NCBI GenBank assembly: GCA_963834705.1
Contig: CAWICV010000013.1
Coordinates: 1 to 64,000, forward strand
Length of the DNA stretch: 64,000 nucleotides
Source of the DNA: RYN-230 sp963834705
Lineage (GTDB): Bacteria > Actinomycetota > Actinomycetes > Streptosporangiales > Streptosporangiaceae
Reading direction: 5' to 3'
Shown here: positions 24,267-33,281 of the stretch, piece after piece
How the letters are laid out: each line of letters starts with the position of its first letter
Numbering within the stretch: the first letter of the stretch is position 1
Program-made: the position numbers and the translations under genes
Notes under the pieces: generated by a model
What the model was told of the DNA's origin: nothing
Databases searched by the model: none
What the model saw: only the letters and a program-made list of their open reading frames with translations

Positions 24267-24435
24267 AAGAAGTCCCTGGTGAAGGGTCGGTTCTGAGCCC
24301 TCCAGATGCCTCGCAAGATCGTTTGACCGTCATCTGACCGTCGATATGGGCGGTGCTAGTTGGCAGCAGTTGGCACGGAACGGCTTTGGATAGCAGGCCT
24401 GGGCGGCGCGTCTGTCTGCCCGTTGAACGTGTCTC

Positions 24436-24737
24436 AGTGGCCAGGACCTGCGGTGGTCCGGGTCGTTTCCGGCGGAGCCTCCCGGATGTCAGATTGGATG
24501 GCGGCGGGAGGTGAGATCATGATCACCGCGCTGGTGGAGCACACCGGGCCCTGGACCCCTGGGATCCCTGTTTATTGGCGGGTGGAGCTGCATGAGACGC
24601 CGAGGATCGTGGCGTGTTCCCTGAGCCGTGGCCGGTATGTCACCAGCACCACGCTTGATGCGGGCACCTTGGGGCGCATTACCCGGCCTTTCCCAGTCGA
24701 ACTGGACCCAGCTGACCTGACCCGCCGCACGCCCTGA
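24436..24737 (+). pseudogene. Uma2 (DUF820) family endonuclease-like remnant
   Basis: The C-terminal part reads TPGIPVYWRVELHETPRI, then a segment ending TLGRITRPFPVELDPADL. It matches the C-terminus of Uma2-type PD-(D/E)XK proteins (AAGIPHYWRVEL and PFPVxLDPADL in relatives). Before it a short piece VVSGGASRM resembles the VVSPGSRxxD segment, but the bridging sequence is abnormal and the N-terminal half is absent. Probably a degraded copy; Uma2 genes are abundant near actinomycete islands. Confidence 0.5.
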
Positions 24738-24852
24738 ATCGGAAGAGCTAAAGGCTGACCGCCTGCCAGGGCGCTGGGAAGAACACACGCAGAGAACCTT
24801 TACCCACGCCGCGCCACGACGGAGACCGATGGGGCTTATAGAGACTGGTCGG

Positions 24853-25833
24853 TCACCCGTAGGTCTCTCGGCCAGTGCCGCGCGCCCCCTGCACGTTGCC
24901 GGTCGCGTTGATGGCGTCGAGCTTCTCCAGTTCCTCTGCGGTCAGCTCGATGGAATCGGCTCCGATGTTCTCCTGCAGTCGCTCCAGCCTCCGGGTGCCG
25001 GGGATGGGCACGATCCAGGGTCGCTGGGCAAGGAGCCACGCGAGCGCGATCTGTGCGGGGGTGACATTGTGCGCGGCAGCGACTTCCCGGACTGTGTCCA
25101 CGATCGGCTGGTTCGCCACTCGCGCCTCGGGGCTGAAGCGGGGAAACCAGCTGCGCACGTCAGAGTGAGCGAACTGCTGAGATTGGTTTACCGTGCCGGT
25201 CAGGAAGCCCTGGCCGAGCGGGCTCCAGGGGACGAACCCGATGCCCAGCTCGCTACAGGCGGGCAGCACTTCCGCCTCGGGGTCGTGGGTCCAGAGAGAG
25301 TACTCGTTCTGCACGGCGGTGACCGGCTGGACGGCGTGGGCCCGCCGGATGGTGTCGGCGCCGACTTCTGACAGGCCGAAGTGGGCGACCTTCCCCTGTC
25401 CGATCAGTTCCCGCACTGTTCCGGCGACGTCTTCGGTGGGCACGTTCGGGTCGACGCGGTGCTGGTAGAGCAGGTCGATCTGCTCGGTCTGCAGCCGCCG
25501 GAGCGACCCTTCTACTGCCTGCCGGATGTGGGCGGGGCTGCTGTCCAGGCCCCGCCGGTTGCCCGCCTCGTCGTAATCGAAGGCGAACTTGGTGGCGATC
25601 ACCACCTGTTCGCGCACCGGGGCTAGCGCCTTGCCGACGAGCGATTCGTTGGTGAAAGGCCCATACCCTTCGGCCGTGTCGAAGAAAGTCACGCCGAGAT
25701 CAACGGCGGCCCGGATCAGGGCGACGCCCGCGACCTCATCGACGGGCTCGCCGTAGTTGGCGCTTAGGCCCATGCAGCCGAGCCCGGTCGCCGAGACATT
25801 GAGACCGCTGCTGCCCAGTGCTCTCACGTGCAT
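24853..25833 (-). CDS. Aldo/keto reductase
   Basis: A 326-residue (alpha/beta)8 NADPH-dependent oxidoreductase. It opens VRALGSSGLNVSATGLGCMG and has the catalytic Asp/Tyr in FFDTAEGYGPFTNESLVG, Lys in VVIATKFAF and His in DLLYQHRVD. The C-terminal cofactor site is IVPIPGTRRLERLQENIGA. It belongs to the AKR12/13-like bacterial group reducing aldehydes and ketones. It follows the frameshifted cupin gene by 87 bases on the same strand and was probably cotranscribed with it. Confidence 0.92.
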   Translation of the reverse strand: MHVRALGSSGLNVSATGLGCMGLSANYGEPVDEVAGVALIRAAVDLGVTFFDTAEGYGPFTNESLVGKALAPVREQVVIATKFAFDYDEAGNRRGLDSSPAHIRQAVEGSLRRLQTEQIDLLYQHRVDPNVPTEDVAGTVRELIGQGKVAHFGLSEVGADTIRRAHAVQPVTAVQNEYSLWTHDPEAEVLPACSELGIGFVPWSPLGQGFLTGTVNQSQQFAHSDVRSWFPRFSPEARVANQPIVDTVREVAAAHNVTPAQIALAWLLAQRPWIVPIPGTRRLERLQENIGADSIELTAEELEKLDAINATGNVQGARGTGRETYG

Positions 25834-25920
25834 GTGTTATCCGTCCTGGTTCTTGAAAGCCGATGCCAACTCACCGGTGCGAAGCCGGTCACGGCAGCTA
25901 CCGAACCGGTCGCAACGCCG

Positions 25921-26314
25921 TCACTCATCTGGTTCCTGCTGGCCTTGGTACTCGGCGTCTGTCACGTGCGGCCCCCAATGGGGAGCGCCCTCAGTGATGG
26001 ACAGGTGCGTCATGAAGTGATCGGGCATGGCTCCGTGCCAGTGTTCTTCGCCGTCGGGTGCGAAGACGACATCGCCGGGCTGAAGTTCGGCGATCTGCTG
26101 CCCGCGCACCTGGACCAGGCCGTGGCCTTCCGTGACGTACAGGGTTTGCCCGCCGTCATGGGAATGCCAAGCGCTGCGCGCTCCGGGTGTGAAGCGGACC
26201 GCGGCGACGTTCAGCTGCGAGGTTGGCAAGTCCCGGGTGATGGGGTCGACCCACGTCACCGGTGAAGGTTTCGGCAGGTCCCTTCGCCGTGGCGGCGTTG
26301 CGGGAAATTTCCAC
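25921..26314 (-). pseudogene. Cupin-domain protein with frameshift
   Basis: The ORF from GTG 26314 (preceded by CTAGGAGAC) reads EISRNAATAKGPAETFTGDV, the normal N-terminus of (R)-mandelonitrile-lyase-like cupins. The frame then shifts near 26250 (GTGTGG expected, GTGG found; 2 bases short). The following frame gives WVDPITRDLPTSQLNVAAV, then HSHDGGQTLYVTEGHGLVQ, GDVVFAPDGEEHWHG and a final TEGAPHWGPHV. Both cupin motifs with His residues are present. An internal start (GTG 26259, 112 residues) could still make most of the fold. Confidence 0.7.
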
Positions 26315-26373
26315 CGTGTCTCCTAGGAAGGTTGGCATGATGTCGTTGTCATCGGTCAGGATGCGGACGCTTG

Positions 26374-26712
26374 TTAGGGACGAATGAGAATCTTGAGGGC
26401 CTACCTGCTGTCCATTTCTTTGTATCCCTCCGGGATCTGGTCGAGGGCGAGTTCGCGGTCGAAGACGCGGCCGGGGTTGACCTGGCCGGCGAGGATGCCT
26501 GGCATGAGCGTCTCGATGTAGGCGCGGGCCGGCGCGGGGCCGCCGGTGAGGGTGATGTTGGGCCCAAAGAGGCTGGCGAATCCGACGGGAGCGTTGTCGT
26601 ATTGCGGCACGCCGACGCGGCTGATCACGCCGCCGGGGCGGACGACGCCGACCGCCTGTTCGTAGGCGGGCATGTGGCCGACGGCTTCGATGACGACGTG
26701 GGTGCCGGTGGT
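26374..26712 (-). pseudogene. Zinc-type alcohol dehydrogenase, C-terminal remnant
   Basis: The reading THVVIEAVGHMPAYEQAVGV, then VRPGGVISRVGVPQ, then NPGRVFDRELALDQIPEGYK and EMDSR is the C-terminal third of a zinc-dependent alcohol dehydrogenase (NAD-binding domain second half). An in-frame TAG at about 26401 comes 8 codons before the natural end (ALKILIRP then TAA at 26374). The N-terminal two thirds are gone, replaced by an ISL3 remnant at about 26712. Inactive. Confidence 0.75.
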
Positions 26713-27490
26713 TCTTGCAGGCAGGAGCGGTGGCGGGCGACGGCCCGCTCGACGGCTTCGGCCAGGTTGTGCCACAAGTGCCATCGGTCGGCGACCTGGA
26801 TGGCCAGGGGCGCGCCTTCCGCCGCGCCCTCGGCATAGCAGCCACCGCGGTCGCGGCAGATGATCTCCACTCCAGGGTGGGCGTCCAGCCAGGCACTGAA
26901 GGACTCCGCGGACCGCTCGGGGAGCACGTGGACGGGGCGATGGGTGTCGATATCGGCCAGCACCGTGCCGTAGACATGTCCTTTGCGCAGCGCGAAGTCA
27001 TCGACGCCGAGGATCAGCGGGGTGCCGTTACCGGGGTCGGGGGTGGCGCGGATCAGCCGGATCAGCGTGGAGCGGCTCACCGCGCAGCCCAGCCGACCGG
27101 TCAGCCGCGCGCCGGCCCGGCCGCCCAGGGCCATGGCGACGGCCTGCAGCACCTCTTTCCAGGCCGCAGGTGCGCCGGGCATAGCGGGTCGTCAGACCCG
27201 GCACCTGCTCCGCGAACGTGCTCTTCGCGCACGCGTCGTTGCCGCAGAAGAACCGGCGTGCCCGCAGGTGAATGATCACTTCCTGGCTGCCGCTGGCGGT
27301 ATCGGCCAGCCGCCGCTCGTAACGACTGTGCACCCGACGCGACACCTCGCCGCAGCCAGGGCAGGCCGCCTCACTGGCACCGGCCCGGGCCAGTACATGC
27401 ACAGACTTGCCCGCTATCTCCACACCCTCGATGGCCAGGCCGCCCAGGTGAGGAGCTAAGACAGAGAGGACTTCAAGATCGCACGCCCGG
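26713..27490 (-). pseudogene. ISL3-family transposase remnant
   Basis: The N-terminal zinc-finger part (VHVLARAGASEAACPGCGEV, then CGNDACAKSTFAEQVPGL) is followed after a frameshift near 27172 by the core: VAMALGGRAGARLTGRLG, LILGVDDFALRKGHVYGTVL (first Asp), GVEIICRDRGGCYAEGA (second Asp) and QVADRWHLWHNLAEAVE. The C-terminal half with the Glu is missing where it meets the ADH remnant at 26712. Full ISL3 transposases are about 400-550 residues. An inverted repeat at 27549-27573 may mark the outer end of the element. Confidence 0.8.
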
Positions 27491-27548
27491 CATGATCACA
27501 AACATGATGATCACGACGCCACCTGACACGCCGGGCGAATCACCTCAC

Positions 27549-27573
27549 AGAAAGTGGGCCAGAGCCACTTTCT
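27549..27573. repeat. Inverted repeat at probable outer end of the ISL3 remnant
   Basis: AGAAAGTGG and CCACTTTCT are perfect arms around a 7-base loop. Read on the minus strand it gives GGCTCTGGCCCACTTTCTG, which has the GGCTCT start common to ISL3-family ends. The rest of 27491-27671 has no supported gene. Confidence 0.4.
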
Positions 27574-27671
27574 CATGGCCACGGACACGGTGGGTGTGGG
27601 CCGCTGCGAAGTCCTCCTCGCTCCTCATCGGCGACTGCCGGGATGTCCGACCGTTCGGTTAGCTTGACTTC

Positions 27672-28229
27672 ATGTCTGTGGAGCCTGGCTGGTGCGGTGT
27701 GTGCGGGTTGCCGGTGCCTGCCGGGGAGACGTTTTGCCGCTGGCCGTTTGGCGCCCGGGCTGGTGATGGCCACGAGGGTGTGCCATGGGCATCGCACAGC
27801 CTGGCATTCATGACCGAACTGGTGGAGCTGCAGCGCTGGCGCTGCCCGTGGTGCGGGGATTACTTGCCTGACTCTCCGCGCGGAACCGCGATCGATCACA
27901 TCATCCCCAGGGTTTACGGCGGCCCGCATCGCCGCTGGAATCTGCAGTTGCTGCACCAGGAGTGCAACTCGGCCAAGGGCAAAAAGATCACCGCCGAGGC
28001 GCTGGAGCTAGCCGATGCTCACAGCGTGACGATCGCCATGGACATCGGGCAGTACCGCGATGGAGTCCGGCGCCGGGCGGCCATATATGCCGTGCGGGCA
28101 ACTCGCCAGCTCGGCGGCGAGGCCCGCGACCGGGCTCTGGCCGCGGCGAGGAATCTCACCGTGTTCTCCCCCGAGTCAAGAGTCCATGCCGTCATCCGTG
28201 CAGCGGCGGAAGGGAACCCGGCGCGCTGA
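27672..28229 (+). CDS. HNH endonuclease-domain protein
   Basis: This 185-residue protein has an HNH nuclease core in the middle: CPWCGDYLP (zinc Cys pair), AIDHIIPRVYGG (Asp-His), RWNLQLLHQECNSAKGKK (Asn and the last Cys/His). An extra Cys set (WCGVCGLPVPAGETFC) at the N-terminus suggests a second metal site. The C-terminal helix region is unrecognised. It stands alone beside mobile DNA. HNH proteins of this size act in mobile-element or defence roles, but nothing here fixes which. Confidence 0.8.
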   Translation: MSVEPGWCGVCGLPVPAGETFCRWPFGARAGDGHEGVPWASHSLAFMTELVELQRWRCPWCGDYLPDSPRGTAIDHIIPRVYGGPHRRWNLQLLHQECNSAKGKKITAEALELADAHSVTIAMDIGQYRDGVRRRAAIYAVRATRQLGGEARDRALAAARNLTVFSPESRVHAVIRAAAEGNPAR

Positions 28230-28669
28230 CAGCCCCGCTATTGTGCGGATGCCGCTGAGGTAACAGGTCCAGGTGATCTGCGAGTGCCGCCACACCCGCG
28301 AGGCTTACGGTTCGCGGGTCTGGCCCGGTGATCCCCGGGCAGCTGCTGGAGGTCCTATGTCTGGCTGGTGCTGGCCAGGCACAGGGTCCTCGCGGTGCAG
28401 CCCCGGCGTTTCGGCGGTTACCAGTTCAGCCTGCGGACATTCGCCCAAGTGATCATGGAGATCGCGCGGGGTTGCCCGTCCAGCGGCTGGCAGCTGTCCC
28501 TGGCCTCCGAGCACGCCGTCGTCATCGGCGGGCGTTTGGCAGACCGGCGAAAGAGGGCGAGTTAGAGCACTTTGTCTGCTTATGACCTTGGCTTTAGCAA
28601 GCCTTGACTCGGTGTGCTTTGGAGAGGATCGTGGGCCATTGAGGCCACGCGTGCTCTTTGGGGGCGGCT
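28230..28669. other. Non-coding gap upstream of the phospholipase-like operon
   Basis: No gene with a start, ribosome site and recognisable product is visible in these 440 bases. A short frame at 28368-28565 exists but has no family resemblance. The promoter of the downstream two-gene unit should lie here. Confidence 0.4.
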
Positions 28670-31279
28670 ATGCCTGGTCATTTCACGCACATCTACACTG
28701 CCCGCCGGGTAGCCGATCTACTGGCCGGTGGCGAGTTCACAGATTGGCCGGACCTCGGTGCGGGCGGTGGCGCGGTCGCCCGCTACGACCCGAAGACGTG
28801 TGGTCAGTTGATGCAGAAGTGGGAGAAGTTCACGGCCATCGGTGCGATCGGTCCTGACCTGTTCTTCTTCTCCCAGGACTGGAGCAATGACATACTGGGC
28901 CCAATCTCGGACGACATCATGCTTGCCCTGGCCGTCTATTACTTCTTTGACGCCGCCAGCGAAGACGACTGGGAGCCTGTCCTCGCCATCCTCGGGGAAG
29001 TTAACTCGACGCTGGCCGGCATCATCCGGCTGCTAATCCGGCTGCAAAAGATCTGGAACGACTTCGTGGCCGTCTGGAATAAGACGGTCGGCCCGTTCGT
29101 CGAGGTGGCCGGCGAGCTCGCCGACGACCTCACCGGCGGGATCCTGAGCGAGTTCGGCGACGCCGTCCAGGAGCTGCTGAACGCGATCGAGACGGTGGGG
29201 GTCGAGGAAATCACGACGTACGCGGGCATCTGGAGCCTGATGAACACCGTCGTGGCCAAGGGCTACCAGGAGAACTCATTCCTGTGGAGCGACATGACGC
29301 ATTACCGGCGGACATCTGCGCTCTGCCAAGCGCTTGTCCACCAGGCCGAGCTTCTGCTTGACGGCACCGATGGCGCGCAGGATCGGCACGATCAGTTCCT
29401 GGCCTTCGCGCTCGGCTACATCACCCACATCGGCACCGACACGATCGCGCACTCGTTCGTCAACGAGCAGTGTGGCGGTCCGTACCGTGACCACCCGACG
29501 CGTCATCATCTGATCGAGAATCACATCGACGCCTGGAACTACGCGCAAACCGGTCCGGGCGGCACGATTCCACCCGATCCGTGGGGGAAAACCGACGACT
29601 ACCCGGAGCTGTCCTCGTCTGCGCTGTGGTTCGCCGTTCAGCTCACCCCGGACGATCCGCAGGGCAAGCAACGGCCCTCGCCTCTGTCGGATGACCCGGA
29701 CGTGCGGAAGCAGCAGCTCGATGTCAACGGCGAGATGCCGGGCTGGATGGCCAATGCGATCGTGGCGGCCCTGATCGAAACCTTTACCGATCATCCGCAT
29801 CCGCTGATCTACCAGGGCGACGCGTATCAGCAGCAGATCGATCAGGGCAAGCTGGCGTCGGCCGTGGAGTCAGTGACCGGGCACGGGCTCGACCGCCCGT
29901 TCAACGAGTTGCTCGATGACATCACGCCGCCTCCGCCCTTCCCGGTGCCACGGGGCTTCCCGCTGCCCTGGGAGGTCGCGACCGCGTACCGGGTGATGAT
30001 CACGCTGTACAAGCTGAACTTCAACGGTGGGTGGGAACTGCCCAAGCCGCGCCGTCCCGACTTCGTGATCGTCCCGCCGCAGTCTGACTTCACTAACCTG
30101 TTCCAGCCACCCGATTTCTCGGGTGTGGACAGCTCCAACCCGATCGAAGACGCGTGTGACATCTTCATCGCGCTCATTCAGTGGATCGTCAAGGAACTCG
30201 CGGCCGTCGTGAAGCTGATCGGCGACCTGATCAAGATGGGGCTCAGCCCATGGACGTTCCCCGTACGAGCCAAGCTGTACGAGCTCGCCATGAAGATGTG
30301 GGATATCGCCACCAAGACTCACGACGTGATGGCGCACACCGGGGTGTTCATGCCGCACGAGGAGCAGCGCTACGCCGACAACGGCGAACTGAAGTGGCCG
30401 AACGAGATCGACCTGCCGTTGATCACTCTTGGTGCGACCATTGATGGGACGTTCAAGCAGGCGCTCGCCGACGCGATCGATCCGTTCGGCGCCGTCGATA
30501 GTAACCGGGACGTCGTCGTTAGCCATTCGGTGCGCGACCCGAATATGCCGTACTACCCAGTGCTGCAGTTCCACGCCGACGGCAGCCCCGCCGACGAGTG
30601 GGAGTACCACCGGCCGTGGGCGTATCCGGCGATCAGCGAGCGTGAGAGCGGCGGCGATAACACGGAGGTGCCGACTCCGACGGAGACGTATGACCCGAGC
30701 AAATGCCATAACCAACCCGGGCCTCCCGGGCCCTTCAGGCCGATGCGGCCGGGCCCCTACGCCGAAGGCACTACGCCGGACCAGGTGTTCTTCCGGACGA
30801 CGGCCGGGTTCAACGCCGACGGACGCAACGAATACGAGAATTCGCAGTCGCCGTGGCAGACCGACGAGCTCAACGAGCAGTTCATCGGCAAGGCGCGCGC
30901 CCGGGTCAGCCCGCTCGGTGATCCGGTGCCGTTCTCGGCGTATCTCATCGGGCGCCTCGTTAACGACACGAACTATCAGACGCAGTTCAATCTCGATGCC
31001 GACCGCGCGTACGGCTACCTGACGTGGGACTGGATCCGACGCGACGACCATCCTCCGCATGGCCATACGTCGATGAACTTCTCCTACCAGCTGCCGGTGG
31101 TCCAGCCCTGGCTTGGCGACGACGGGCTTCATGAGGCAGCGGCTACGTGGAACCCCAACACTCCCATGCAGCTCGACTACGTCAACGCGCCACCCGTCAT
31201 CATCATCGAAGAGCGTCCGCCTAGCGGCGGGCCAGCCAGCCCGGCCGGGCAGAGCGAGTCGCCTGGGGGTGGATCATGA
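28670..31279 (+). CDS. Zinc-dependent phospholipase C-like protein
   Basis: This 869-residue protein starts at ATG 28670. The N-terminus MPGHFTHIYTARRVADLL and then FTAIGAIGPDLFFF match the zinc-dependent PLC / S1-P1 nuclease-like group. Further metal-ligand segments are GYITHIGTDTIAHSFV (about residues 246-261) and TRHHLIENHIDAWNY (about 276-290). A helical insert (about 85-180) and a long C-terminal half of no known fold follow, with Pro-rich stretches near 410 and 680. There is no signal peptide or membrane segment, so export would need another route. The TGA overlaps the next ATG (ATGA), so the pair is coupled. Confidence 0.7.
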   Translation: MPGHFTHIYTARRVADLLAGGEFTDWPDLGAGGGAVARYDPKTCGQLMQKWEKFTAIGAIGPDLFFFSQDWSNDILGPISDDIMLALAVYYFFDAASEDDWEPVLAILGEVNSTLAGIIRLLIRLQKIWNDFVAVWNKTVGPFVEVAGELADDLTGGILSEFGDAVQELLNAIETVGVEEITTYAGIWSLMNTVVAKGYQENSFLWSDMTHYRRTSALCQALVHQAELLLDGTDGAQDRHDQFLAFALGYITHIGTDTIAHSFVNEQCGGPYRDHPTRHHLIENHIDAWNYAQTGPGGTIPPDPWGKTDDYPELSSSALWFAVQLTPDDPQGKQRPSPLSDDPDVRKQQLDVNGEMPGWMANAIVAALIETFTDHPHPLIYQGDAYQQQIDQGKLASAVESVTGHGLDRPFNELLDDITPPPPFPVPRGFPLPWEVATAYRVMITLYKLNFNGGWELPKPRRPDFVIVPPQSDFTNLFQPPDFSGVDSSNPIEDACDIFIALIQWIVKELAAVVKLIGDLIKMGLSPWTFPVRAKLYELAMKMWDIATKTHDVMAHTGVFMPHEEQRYADNGELKWPNEIDLPLITLGATIDGTFKQALADAIDPFGAVDSNRDVVVSHSVRDPNMPYYPVLQFHADGSPADEWEYHRPWAYPAISERESGGDNTEVPTPTETYDPSKCHNQPGPPGPFRPMRPGPYAEGTTPDQVFFRTTAGFNADGRNEYENSQSPWQTDELNEQFIGKARARVSPLGDPVPFSAYLIGRLVNDTNYQTQFNLDADRAYGYLTWDWIRRDDHPPHGHTSMNFSYQLPVVQPWLGDDGLHEAAATWNPNTPMQLDYVNAPPVIIIEERPPSGGPASPAGQSESPGGGS

Positions 31280-32688
31280 CTGATGCGTGGGCGGCCGCGG
31301 CCGCTGAATGGGGACCTCAGTCGGCCGTGATCGCCGCTGGCGTCGCCGATCGCGACTGTGCCGGTCGCACCGGAGGCGGCGGCCCTGGTGGCGGCGATGG
31401 CGGAGGCAAGGGAGACTACGGGTGCCACGGCCAAGGGCATCATCCGCACGGATGCCACGGACACGACAAGTGTGCCTGCCACTGTCATCCGCACGAGCAC
31501 GCTGCGCACCAGTGCCATCACAACGATTGCGGCTGCCATGGACACGGCCATTGTCCCAGCGAGTGCCAAGTTCGTGAGCACAGCTACGACGACGGTGTGG
31601 GTACCTCGAGCGGAGTCAACACCCGCTCGGGCGGGATCACCCTCGGCTGGAAGAACCCGAACCGGCCGGCCCGCCACTATGGCACTTCCACCGGCGTGAT
31701 CCCGAACGGCCAACTCGACCCGTGCGACTTCAGTACTCCGCCCTGGAACAGTTGGCCTGGCCCACGCGGGGACCTGTTCCTGCCGTTCTTGTTCCTGCGC
31801 GCCAACGCCGGCGATCTGGGCGCGCGGCCGGTCGTCGGCCCGTTCTGGGAGAGCCCGGACATCCTTCTGCTAGCCGACGCCGACCCGGCTGTCGCGCCAC
31901 CCATCCCACCCGAGCTCGGCCAGACGGCGCAGGCTGGGAAGCCGACGACTCTCTACGCCCACGTCTGGAACTTCGGCATCGCCCAGGCGCCTAACGTCGT
32001 CGTCGAGTTCTACTGGTGCGACCCGGCGCTTGGCATCAATGCCACTGGCGCGCACCTGATCGGGGTCACGGTGGTGGCGCTCGGCGCCCGCGGCAGTGGC
32101 CGATCGCATGCCGTGGTCAAGTGCCCGACCCCGTGGGTCCCGACGTTCGTCAACGGTGGCCATGAGTGCCTTCTCGTCCGGGTGTGGGACGAGACGAGCG
32201 ACGGGCTGGGTGACCCTCCGTGGGACGCATCGCTCAATCGGCACGTCGGCCAGCGCAACATCCACGTGGTCGCGGCTGGCGACCAAGCCCTGCTTCCCCT
32301 GGCGCGCTTGGCCGATGAGCTGCTGCTGCTGCCAGCGCCGGTGAACCTCCAGGTCGGGCAAGTATTCAGCGAACCTGCCCAAGTCGCAGTGACCCGTGCC
32401 GCTCCGAACGAGATGCCGTGGCTGCAACTCCGTACCGGGACGCGCGGCCAGTTCCCGGCACAGGCGGCGCCTACGGGGGACGTGCTGTTGGGGGCACCCA
32501 CCACGATTGGCGGCGGCCCGTCGATAACGGGTGCCGCGACAACGCAACAAGTCCTTGGGGACGACCAACAGGTCACATTCACCACGGGCGACACCATGCC
32601 GCCGCCGGGTCAGGCGCACGTGTACCGCGTCAGCGCTAGCCAGCAAGGACAGGTCTTCGGCGGGTACACCATCGTCCTACTCGGCTGA
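31276..32688 (+). CDS. Cys/His-rich protein with CARDB-like beta-sandwich domain
   Basis: This 470-residue protein is coupled to the phospholipase-like gene by an ATGA overlap. A Gly-rich linker (residues 33-47) leads to a 50-residue region (49-98) with about 10 Cys and 16 His, in units such as CHGHDKCACHCHPHEH and CHHNDCGCHGHGHC. This is a probable metal-binding or metal-storage segment. The middle part (about 195-335) has PTTLYAHVWNFGIAQAPNVV, VVEFYW and a region ending HECLLVRVWDE and RNIHVV, a CARDB-like sandwich. The C-terminal ~130 residues look like a further beta domain. No signal peptide. Zinc supply to the upstream enzyme is a testable inference. Confidence 0.7.
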   Translation: MTDAWAAAAAEWGPQSAVIAAGVADRDCAGRTGGGGPGGGDGGGKGDYGCHGQGHHPHGCHGHDKCACHCHPHEHAAHQCHHNDCGCHGHGHCPSECQVREHSYDDGVGTSSGVNTRSGGITLGWKNPNRPARHYGTSTGVIPNGQLDPCDFSTPPWNSWPGPRGDLFLPFLFLRANAGDLGARPVVGPFWESPDILLLADADPAVAPPIPPELGQTAQAGKPTTLYAHVWNFGIAQAPNVVVEFYWCDPALGINATGAHLIGVTVVALGARGSGRSHAVVKCPTPWVPTFVNGGHECLLVRVWDETSDGLGDPPWDASLNRHVGQRNIHVVAAGDQALLPLARLADELLLLPAPVNLQVGQVFSEPAQVAVTRAAPNEMPWLQLRTGTRGQFPAQAAPTGDVLLGAPTTIGGGPSITGAATTQQVLGDDQQVTFTTGDTMPPPGQAHVYRVSASQQGQVFGGYTIVLLG

Positions 32689-32768
32689 CCACACCGGCAC
32701 TGCTTGCTTGTCTTCCCGCTGTTCCCCCCTGTGCGGAGCTAGCCTGGCGGACGAACGGAGGAGCGACG

Positions 32769-33197
32769 ATGACCGATGGGGGCAACAGCATGGAACGGCG
32801 TCCGGTGGTGCTGGGACCAGGCGAGGGCCGGCCGTATCCGATGGGTCGCCTATCGGCGGTCTTCAAGGCCGACGGCTCGGAGACCCGGCAGATGTATTCG
32901 ATCTCGGAGTGGTGGCTCGATCCGTACACGAAGGGGCCCGGCCCGCATTCACATCCAGAGGACGACGTGTTCTACGTCCTGGCCGGCACGATGAGCGTGC
33001 TGGTCGGCACCGAATGGATCGAGGCCGGCACCGGGTCGTTCGTCCTTGTACCGGGGAACGTAATTCATGACTTCGAGAACCGCGGGTCGGAGCGTGCCGG
33101 GATGCTCAACGTCTCGGCCCCCGGCAACTTCGAAGAACGCATGCCGGGTATCGCGCAGTGGTTCCTCCAGCGTCCCCCCGCCCAATCACGCGTCTGA
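32769..33197 (+). CDS. Cupin-domain protein
   Basis: This 142-residue single-domain cupin has motif 1 GPHSHPEDDVFYVLAGTM (His-His-Glu type metal ligands) and motif 2 FVLVPGNVIHDFEN with the last His. It opens RRPVVLGPGEGRPYPMGRLS. Members bind a metal and act as dioxygenases, isomerases or binding proteins; none can be chosen here. Start ATG 32769 follows AACGGAGGAGCG. It is 80 bases downstream of the Cys/His-rich gene on the same strand and may share its transcript. Confidence 0.85.
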   Translation: MTDGGNSMERRPVVLGPGEGRPYPMGRLSAVFKADGSETRQMYSISEWWLDPYTKGPGPHSHPEDDVFYVLAGTMSVLVGTEWIEAGTGSFVLVPGNVIHDFENRGSERAGMLNVSAPGNFEERMPGIAQWFLQRPPAQSRV

Positions 33198-33281
33198 TCC
33201 GCCATGCGGGATCGAGACATGGTGGAACGGGTTTAGCTCTCGCGCCCTTGTCAACTCGCACGCATCGCAGTAGCGGATCGT

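Noticed and set aside
26156..27001. A 281-residue minus-strand frame joining ISL3, ADH and cupin DNA
   Set aside because: It only strings together shadow frames and the true first 20 residues of the cupin; the real genes are in other frames.
28368..28565. A 65-residue frame upstream of the phospholipase-like gene
   Set aside because: No ribosome site, no family resemblance and poor codon pattern; left as non-coding.
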